From Aplidium turbinatum (taxonomy: Eukaryota; Chordata; Ascidiacea; Aplousobranchia; Polyclinidae): DNA of 64,000 nucleotides. A model generated the notes under the pieces. That model made no database searches, was not told where the DNA came from, and was given only the letters and a program-made list of their open reading frames with translations. Positions 57,633-64,000 of this stretch are shown piece by piece. The position numbers were made by a program, and so were the translations under genes. The DNA is taken from contig OU964922.1 in NCBI GenBank assembly GCA_918807975.1, positions 3,671,501-3,735,500 of the forward strand, given 5' to 3'. The stretch's first letter is position 1; the number at the start of each line of letters is the position of its first letter.

Positions 57633-58742
57633 TCAAGTATTGCACTGCCCAGTTGAATGAGTAATGCTTGCTTCAAATACAACCGGATGATAAACTCCAG
57701 AACCAACACGGTTGTGTAAAGTTTGTCCACCGAGTGCCGTTGACCCATCGCTCGCAACATACAGCTGCAGGTTATCCCCATCACTACCACTCGGGTTATG
57801 GGTAAAGTCCTGACTTTCAATGAGCTTACTCACAACATCATCAGCACTAACCCGGGTCTCTCCCATACGACTAGGGGATAAACATACAGTGTTTGAATGG
57901 GGAGGCGGAGGCCGAGGTGGTGGGCCCATCTTGTCGTTTTGAGAGGATTTGTATGGCGACTTGAGGAACCCTGTGCTTCCCAATGCCGAGTCACGTTCAG
58001 TTGTCGTGTCCATTTGACTACTGGCCTGGCTTATGCTACTGGAGGTACGTGAATGCTGAGAACTATAGTCAGATTTCCGAGAACGTTGGCTTACAGAACT
58101 TGAATTCCGCGTATGTCCAAGTTCAAAACAATCTGTGGAATCGCTTTTCTTTGTTTGTGTAGATTTCCTGGGCAGGCTGCCAAAACCACTGCTATTGCAA
58201 TCCAACTTTGAAGTGGCTAAATCAGGGGAATCATCTGGAAGCTTCAATCCGATATCACGTTGAACAGTAGGAGTCTTGAAAAGTGAATCTCCTGACAACA
58301 GTTGCATACCGATAACAATTTTCAGAAGAGAATTGTCTAGTCTAATTGTGTCATCATAACCTTGTAGTAGACAATGTCGTGATGTTTGGCCAGCACCAGC
58401 AAATTCTGCTAAATTTAAATCAATAAAACCAATTTTTGTGGCGCTTCTGCCTCCCCTGACTTCTTTTCTTACTGAGATTCGAGCAATACAAGGATCTAAG
58501 ACCCCAGTGCTAGGATCTGCAGACAATTTACAATTGTACTTAAATCGTTGCCGCCAATAAACGGAATGATCTGTTACATTATTTCTTTTTGTGTTCTCAG
58601 TATAAGTTCCACCATTTCTTAAACGTAACTTGCAATAGAGCACACCAGTTACAAATGGTACTGCAGTAAGTTCATCAATAAGCAAAGTGACTTGAAACTT
58701 AAATCGCTTCTTTGTCATTACCAAAGGTTTGAGAAAACTCAT
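57633..58742 (-). CDS. FAM102: EEIG1/FAM102 family protein, coding region in one exon
   Basis: The 369-residue ORF matches vertebrate FAM102A/B end to end. An N-terminal NT-C2 domain (about residues 8-150) includes KRFKFQVTLLIDELTAVPFV, VYWRQRFKYNCKLSADPSTG, FIDLNLAEFAGAG and LKIVIGMQLLSGD. A Ser-rich middle has GHTRNSSSVSQRSRKSDYSS. A proline stretch (MGPPPRPPPPHSN) and the conserved C-terminal block (ETRVSADDVVSKLIESQDFT through VGSGVYHPVVFE, residues 293-365) follow. Family members are membrane-associated C2-like adaptors; EEIG1 acts in RANK/osteoclast signalling and nematode SYM-3 in attachment and morphogenesis. No intron interrupts it, although vertebrate genes have many. A likely acceptor (GGTTTGCAG) at 58799-58807 suggests a 5' UTR intron, which argues for a real gene. 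Start at 58742 as in vertebrates; another ATG lies eight codons in. Confidence 0.93.
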   Translation of the reverse strand: MSFLKPLVMTKKRFKFQVTLLIDELTAVPFVTGVLYCKLRLRNGGTYTENTKRNNVTDHSVYWRQRFKYNCKLSADPSTGVLDPCIARISVRKEVRGGRSATKIGFIDLNLAEFAGAGQTSRHCLLQGYDDTIRLDNSLLKIVIGMQLLSGDSLFKTPTVQRDIGLKLPDDSPDLATSKLDCNSSGFGSLPRKSTQTKKSDSTDCFELGHTRNSSSVSQRSRKSDYSSQHSRTSSSISQASSQMDTTTERDSALGSTGFLKSPYKSSQNDKMGPPPRPPPPHSNTVCLSPSRMGETRVSADDVVSKLIESQDFTHNPSGSDGDNLQLYVASDGSTALGGQTLHNRVGSGVYHPVVFEASITHSTGQCNT

Positions 58743-59304
58743 GACAAAATAGCAGTATCCAAAACCGTACTTTGCTTACTTTGTTTGCGTTTTAAAACCT
58801 GCAAACCAAAAATTGTATTAACATAAGTTCCAATGAACACAAACCCGATTCAGTTAATTTTCAAAGTTTTATAACAACTAAAAAGTTCCCATCCTCATTC
58901 TCAATGCCAAAATCAAAAGCAACAAATTGGATACTTGGGTTTGGCGAAAACCAACCAACACTAACCTCCTTCTGAATTTCAACGCTATATATATACCCTT
59001 CTAACTGCAAGTCTGGATCGATTGACCCTATCTTAATACAAGCGGCTGTTTTCGTACGAGGGAAAGCACGTCACGGCTATCTTAGCCCGGTGCTAATAAC
59101 GGGAGCTATGAAAATCACCGAGCCAAAATATTTTACAAAATAATAGCCATGTGTATTGTGCATATAGAAATTAAATTTTACCCAACGAATTTATTGAAAC
59201 AAATTTTTTGAGATGAAAAAACTTTAGAAAGTCAGTTTTTATTCTACTTTCCCAAAAATAGCTTCAAAATTGAAATTTTTGAATTATATATATAAATATA
59301 TTAG
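58743..59304. other. EEIG1 5' region
   Basis: Holds the presumed 5' UTR intron acceptor near 58800 and upstream sequence. A TATATATATA run lies near 58988 and another near 59288. No core promoter can be fixed. Confidence 0.4.
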
Positions 59305-59400
59305 AGCTTGACCGATATATCGATCAGCCGATATTTATCGGCCGATATCAGGAGTAGCCGATATATTGTATCAGCTATTTTTCGCCGATGAACATCAGCC
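59305..59400. repeat. hAT-like end with CGATAT repeats
   Basis: TAGAGCTTGACCGATATATC followed by repeated CCGATAT/TATCGG words is a known type of hAT terminus. The opposite end was not found. Confidence 0.45.
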
Positions 59401-60372
59401 AGCAAAAGCACACTCAAAACCAGTCATACATGCCTTTAGAAGAAACACATGTTGCTCAAACGCGCATTTAAACTCTCTCGTTTTAATTACGTGCAAGTGC
59501 AAGCACCTGCAGACATTCCATTTTTGCACGCAGCATGTGGGTATGCTTTTGACTGTTTTGTGCACGTGAAAAGGCACTCTTCTAGCTGCCTATTTAATTG
59601 GTGCTGCCTGGTTGTGCTTCTGCTTATCAGGCTAGAGGCGGTGACACCGGTCTTTGTGCGAATCCTAGCAGAAACTCCTGTAGTGTTGGACTGATTTACG
59701 ATGACAAAAGATGTTCTCTTCTTGGCATGAATGCTGAGAAACTATGTTTTTTGAACTACAATTTGAAACTGTTAAACTCTGATTATTGAATTGAACACAA
59801 AACAGTAGGCTATTGCATTTGGTTGTTTCTTTTTTGTCTGGTGTTTTTTTGTTATTAGTGTTAAGAATGATTTTTCCATTACAGCAACCAATGCATAAAC
59901 TTTCTTGGACTGGTTTGTTGCTTAATAACTTTGTTGCCTTGTTGGTAACAAATTTTTCGTAGTTGATATATATGATACCAGTCCTCGAAATTAGCGACGG
60001 CACACGGCAATTGCCGTGGTAAATGCCGCCGCAAACGTCATAATGGTCATTCTGCTACGGCAATAAAAATGCCGTCGCAAAACGAGCACTTAATTCGGAC
60101 AAAAATTGTTCAAAATTTTTTCCTGTTTGATTTACTCGCAGTGGGAGTTTAATCAGCAGAAACATCACACCAACACCTCGGACTATTTTACTTGCTGTGA
60201 GCACTCACGCAGTCTTCGAAATTAGCATATTTTTACTACGCAAAAACGTTGACAAGGCCAAACGGTAAAAGTTGAAATTGCCTCGGCAATTGCTGTGAAC
60301 GTTTATTACGAAAAAATTGTACCAAAACATGTTAAACGAGAAGAGAAAAATACAATCGAATAATCTATCATA
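59401..60372. other. Repeat-like spacer
   Basis: CTCGAAATTAGCGACGGCA near 59992 and CTTCGAAATTAGCATA near 60212 are partial direct copies. Inverted GGCAATTGCCG words lie around 60005-60090. Probably pieces of an unbounded transposon; no gene. Confidence 0.35.
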
Positions 60373-60582
60373 GAATGGCCCGTTTCGATGAGTCCGATTC
60401 GGTGAGTCCGATCCCTTAACAGAGGATTTTTTCAATTTTTTTTTTAAATTATCGGGTACCGTAGCCTAATTATCATTGCCGTTTTAGGGTTAGGGGTTAG
60501 GAGTTAAGGTTAGGGGTTAGAAGTTAGGAACTCACCAAATCAGACTCACCGAATCAGACTCACCAAATAGTGGCAGACCCAG
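60373..60582. mobile_element. Telomere-motif inverted-repeat element, copy 2
   Basis: Same architecture as 37323-37558 in the opposite orientation: GAATGGCCCGTTTCGATGAG, a T run, TTAGGGGTTAGG repeats, then GAATCAGACTCACC units and GGCAGACCCAG. Flanks TCTATCATA and TCTATCACG agree at 7 of 9 bases. Confidence 0.75.
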
Positions 60583-60804
60583 TCTATCACGACCGCACTG
60601 TTTGATTTGTTGTGATGTAATAATACCAAAAGTAGCGAGAAACGCGATACGCACGCTGTTACGGTGATTCACGTTAAATAACTCATTGGGGGGGAAAGTA
60701 AGTTAATTTTGGGTTGATTCAACATTCGAGTCAGCACAAATCGATTTAATTTTCCCGGCAGGTTATATCACGTAACAACAATGCCCAATAAGAAATTTAC
60801 GTTT

Positions 60805-60840
60805 GTTTTACATTAATTCGACATCTGGCGACGTTGAGAA
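60805..60840. repeat. Dispersed palindrome, eroded copy
   Basis: GTTTTACATTAATTCGACATC then TGGCGACGTTGAGAAG. A second weak one lies near 60712-60757. Confidence 0.45.
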
Positions 60841-60929
60841 GATTGCCTCGATTTACGTATACAGTACAGTCGCGCTCAAAAGTTTAAGACCACCTGTCAA
60901 AATTTTGGATTCTTGTAATAATCTATGGA

Positions 60930-61390
60930 TGATGATGATGATTATGTGCCTGATCTGATACAGACGTTGGCGATCATGGTCTTCCAAACTTCTCTGTCAT
61001 TTGCCATTCGTATAAAATCGTTCGTTTTAACTGTTGTGTTTGTGGCCCATTGATTCAAGCTGTTTAAATAAGTTAATCTTTGTCGACCTCTGCTTCTTTT
61101 TCCCTGTATCATCCCCATTCCCCAATAGAGCTAATTTTTCCAAATCTCCATGTCTGTGAATATGACCTACAAATTGCATCTGACGCCTTCTAACTGTTGT
61201 TATTAATCTCCTTTCTGCATTTGCCAATTTCATAACTTCGTCATTACTCTTCTTTTCAGTCCAAGATATCCTCAACATCCTTCTGAGAAACCACATCTCA
61301 GCAGCCTCTAGTCTTTTCTTCATATCTTTACTTATTGTCCAGCAATGGAAATCTATGGAAATCATCTTAAATGTTATGTCATATTGGGTT
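60930..61390 (-). pseudogene. LINE ORF2 C-terminal relic
   Basis: The 112-residue minus ORF matches KKRLEAAEMWFLRRMLRISW, then ERRLITTVRRRQMQFVGHI and LEKLALLG, the common tail of endonuclease/reverse-transcriptase LINE proteins. The 3' end is an ATGATGATGAT-type tail near 60930. 5'-truncated. Confidence 0.82.
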
Positions 61391-61537
61391 TTATGCCATT
61401 ACTGCAGTGTTATGTAACAGAGCCTTCTGTTTAAGCCATTATGAATGAGCTATTTCTTTCAAAAATAAAAAATTTATACATACTCTTTTTCAAGATTTGT
61501 TGCTGAAAAAAATGGGCAAAAAAGGAGCTTTTCAGCT

Positions 61538-61865
61538 GTGGAGAGGTCAAAAATTGTTATATTAAAGGAAGAAGGGTACTCAGAAAGAAAAATATCCGAA
61601 AGACTAAAGTTCAGCACGACAGCAGTCCATCAGGCAATAGTTAAATTTAAAAAATTTGGAAGTTTAGTGGACTTGAAAAAGGGTGGTAGACCCAGGGTTA
61701 CCAGTCCAAGAGATGACCATGTGATGAGGAGGATGGTAGTGCGCTCACCCACGTGCTCCAGTAAAAAAATAGATCGGATTTGTTGTGTAAAGGTACAAAT
61801 GTAAGTACATCTACTATAAAAAGCCATCTTAGCGATGAATTTGGCCTCAAAAAGCGGAAGTCGCT
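61538..61865 (+). pseudogene. Tc1 transposase, N-terminal DNA-binding part
   Basis: ERSKIVILKEEGYSERKISE, LKFSTTAVHQAIVKF and LKKGGRPRVTSPRDDHV form the paired helix-turn-helix with the GRPR AT-hook-like motif. RSPTCSSKKI follows; then in a new frame KGTNVSTSTIKSHLSDEFGL and KKRKS. One frame change lies near 61780, and the catalytic domain is absent. Confidence 0.85.
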
Positions 61866-62280
61866 GATTGCACTTTCTGCTAACCCTAACCATAGACTAA
61901 TCTATGCTCTAACCCGGGTGCAACCTAGTTCGTATCTTGAACCATTTGTACATTCAGTTCGTACCCTGAAAAGATCGAGAGAAAAAATTAAAAAAAGCCG
62001 AAGTCGCTGATCGCAGTTTAATAGCACAAAGCCGAAGTCACTGATCGGAGTTTCCCCAAACAATTTAAAACAAACTCGAGGGTTGGGGTTAGCGGAAACG
62101 GCAGAAAAATGTTTGCGGAAACTACGATCAGCGAGGGTTTGGGTTAGAGCATAGATTACTCTATGGTTAGAGTTAGGGTAAGCCATGGATCACTGAATGA
62201 GATTTTTAATTCTTTTAATTATATAGATTTTTAATTCTTATTTTTAATTTTTATTAATTTCTAATTCCGTGATCCATGGG
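61866..62280. repeat. Fold-back repeat with CCCTAACC motifs
   Basis: GCTAACCCTAACCATAGAC with ATCTATGCTCTAACCC at 61880-61917 is inverted as GGGTTAGAGCATAGATTACT and ATGGTTAGAGTTAGGG at 62140-62177. Three copies of a GAAGTCGCTGATCGCAGTTT-type word lie between. A second palindrome (ATGGATCACTGA and TCCGTGATCCAT) spans 62182-62279. It interrupts the Tc1 ORF. Confidence 0.65.
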
Positions 62281-62305
62281 TAAGCGCACTGGCGCCGACT
62301 TATGA

Positions 62306-62361
62306 GGTTACGGGGTGGCCACGCCACCCCGTAACCACTGTGGTGGGGTGGCAGCCACCCC
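62306..62361. repeat. Two adjacent perfect hairpins
   Basis: GGTTACGGGGTGGC, loop CAC, GCCACCCCGTAACC (62306-62336), then GGGGTGGC, A, GCCACCCC (62345-62361). The GGGGTGGC word is shared by both. Confidence 0.85.
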
Positions 62362-62889
62362 GTTTGTTTAGGCTACATTACTTACTGCAAATAAATGTAA
62401 TTAGAACGGACGTTTAAATCTTTTTTTGGTCATTGGTTTTCGCTTCAAGTCAACGTAAAGCAAGAAGTGAACCAATACAGTATTGCGAAGAAAATGATTG
62501 TTTTGTCGCAAGCATGATACTCGCGTAACATCAAGCAAGCTACTTGAAGATTACGCAACACGTGGCTACAAGTTTTTTCCTTGTTGTTGTTGCGATCGTT
62601 TTATTTGTTATTTGTCATAAGTCATTGTTACATTTGTTAGGTTTACAATGGGATTTATTAATCAATAAAATACGATCTTTCCATTGCCTCCCTCAAAAAT
62701 CTTTTTTGAAAATTTTTAAACTGCTCATAATATCGCTATAAATTATGCCAGCTATAAAATACTTGGAAATAAAATTATCTCGGTGATTGATAACTCCACC
62801 CCCTAAATGAATATCCAATTATCCATTTTCAAATTTCATTAAAAAAATGCAATTTTCGAAAAGCAGCTCCCAGGGTAAATGCTTTTCTT
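62362..62889. other. Spacer
   Basis: No gene recognised; short AT-rich chance ORFs only. Confidence 0.35.
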
Positions 62890-63862
62890 TACCAGTATGA
62901 GGTCATACTAGATTGGATTGACACGGCATCGAAAGAAGATGGCATGGATGCTGTCACTCGAAACAATGCCACTAGCCATGTTTTATCCATGGAGAGTTTC
63001 GACGTTTACTTTTCCTTGCGTGTCCTGCAAAAGCTTTTGCTTATTTTAAGCCCTGTACATATCGCTGTTCAGAAAAGTGGGATCAATGTCGGAAAGGTAC
63101 GTGAATTACTGGAAGCCGTATCATCAACGGTTTCTTGGAATGCAGCAACATAAAGTGAGGCATCTGCGTTGTTCGAAGCATGTAAAAAATCAGCTGTTGA
63201 TAATTGATATGGGTTTGCAGTTGCCATCTTTGCCGCGTGGCCGTACTGCAAGACCTTTCCATGACCAGCAACAGCAACCGTTTTTTTTTTACCGTAGATG
63301 CTTACTCCCAAAGCATTTATTTAGACGTATTTAAACAGTGTTCTTCTTCACTTTTGTCACATTATTCACAGCAGGACATGAAAACGATAATGACATGGAA
63401 ACAGTTCTGCTTTCCAAGGATCAAGCATCGGAAGAGAACAGAGCTGCTTTTGAAAATATCGCTGCCACATATAAAGATGACATAAACCCAACATTTCTGC
63501 GTCTGGAATTGCAACAGCTGGAAAGTTTTCAACAGCAAAAACAGATTTTTGTTTCAATTATGTCGCAACTGCTTGATCTATTTGCAAGCAATGAAACAAT
63601 TTCATTAATGCTTCCAAACGTGGTCTGCATTGTGAAAATATACTTATCGTTGCCTTCCACCACCTGCGAGGCGGAGCGATCATTTAGTGCACTCAGGCGC
63701 ATAAAAACCTACTTGCGATCTACCATGACGCAACAGCGATTGAACAACGTCCTAATTTTAAATGTTTATCAAGCTGAAGCTTCACGGTTACAACTTGACC
63801 AGTTGATTAACAGTTGGATTGACAGAGCTGCTGTTCGCAAAAATACTTTTGCCAAATGTTAA
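62890..63862 (+). pseudogene. Decayed hAT transposase with intact dimerisation domain
   Basis: Early blocks in differing frames (MDAVTRNNATSHVLSMESFD, RELLEAVSSTVSW, PSLPRGRTARPFHD) lead to a 174-residue open stretch. It ends with the hAT C-terminal dimerisation motif: LPNVVCIVKIYLSLPSTTCE, AERSFSALRRIKTYLRSTMT and QQRLNNVLILNVY. This resembles TTF/ZMYM-type hAT transposases, like the relic at 3030-3570. At least two frame changes precede the C-terminal part. Ends and target duplication were not found. Confidence 0.82.
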
Positions 63863-64000
63863 GTGTCAGAGCAGCAACGTAACAATAAAATTCACGACAT
63901 ACTACCTGTGCTTTGTTTTAAAGTGGCTTTGTAAATTATCGAGCTACAAACCAGGTGTGAAAAGACAATAGCATCTACGAAACACGCTTAGTAAAAATCA
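63863..64000. other. Window end
   Basis: 3' flank of the hAT relic; an AATAAAATT lies at about 63884. Nothing else recognised. Confidence 0.35.

Larger units (their letters stand above)
60867..61865 (+). mobile_element. Tc1-like transposon, 5' part, interrupted
   Basis: CAGTCGCGCTCAAAAGTTTA after a TA at 60865 is a typical Tc1 terminus. The transposase N-terminus follows at 61538. A LINE tail splits the 5' UTR (about 60925-61390) and the coding part stops at about 61865, where a fold-back repeat begins. The 3' half is absent. Confidence 0.75.

Overview
This is an animal nuclear window: spliced genes, AT-rich spacers and dense interspersed transposons. No bacterial operon logic, rRNA or CRISPR is seen. 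The gene families (P2X7 C-terminal-domain protein, asteroid/ASTE1, EEIG1/FAM102, a C-type lectin) and the transposon mix (BEL/Pao, piggyBac, many hAT, Tc1/mariner, Mutator-like with FLYWCH, tRNA-headed SINEs) fit a marine invertebrate. An ascidian or similar deuterostome is my best guess, but the species cannot be fixed from the sequence.

Layout. 0-3 kb: a three-exon P2X7-intracellular-domain gene (+). 3-10 kb: a decayed hAT, a tRNA-derived SINE, an 812-bp TA-flanked inverted-repeat element, and a 1.9-kb Mutator-like element with direct-repeat flanks, a FLYWCH zinc-finger ORF and two further nested elements. 10.3-11.2 kb: the last two exons of a C-type lectin gene (-). 11.3-12.3 kb: two LINE relics. 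12.3-25.6 kb: a young BEL/Pao retroelement with matching LTRs, carrying a 6.1-kb piggyBac element with an intact transposase in its pol region. 25.7-29.9 kb: two hAT elements with perfect 8-bp target duplications, one holding a nested MITE and a LINE tail. 33.0-55.0 kb (-): the host gene ASTE1 (asteroid, FEN1/XPG-like nuclease fold), pieced together from at least seven exons whose introns are packed with hAT, mariner and SINE copies. 57.6-58.8 kb (-): an EEIG1/FAM102 gene with its whole coding region in one exon. 59-64 kb: a Tc1 element broken by a LINE and a fold-back repeat, a telomere-motif inverted-repeat element, and a decayed hAT transposase.

The least expected signal is a dispersed family of about 50-95-bp near-perfect palindromes (arms containing ACATTGATTCAACGTCTGC). 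There are about fifteen copies, mostly inside the ASTE1 introns. A second is a 210-236-bp element, present twice, that joins a TTCGGTGAGTCCGA tandem array, TTAGGG-like repeats and a 9-bp target duplication.

The host genes do not form an obvious pathway. Most of the rest of the window is a record of nested insertions, several of them bounded here to the base.
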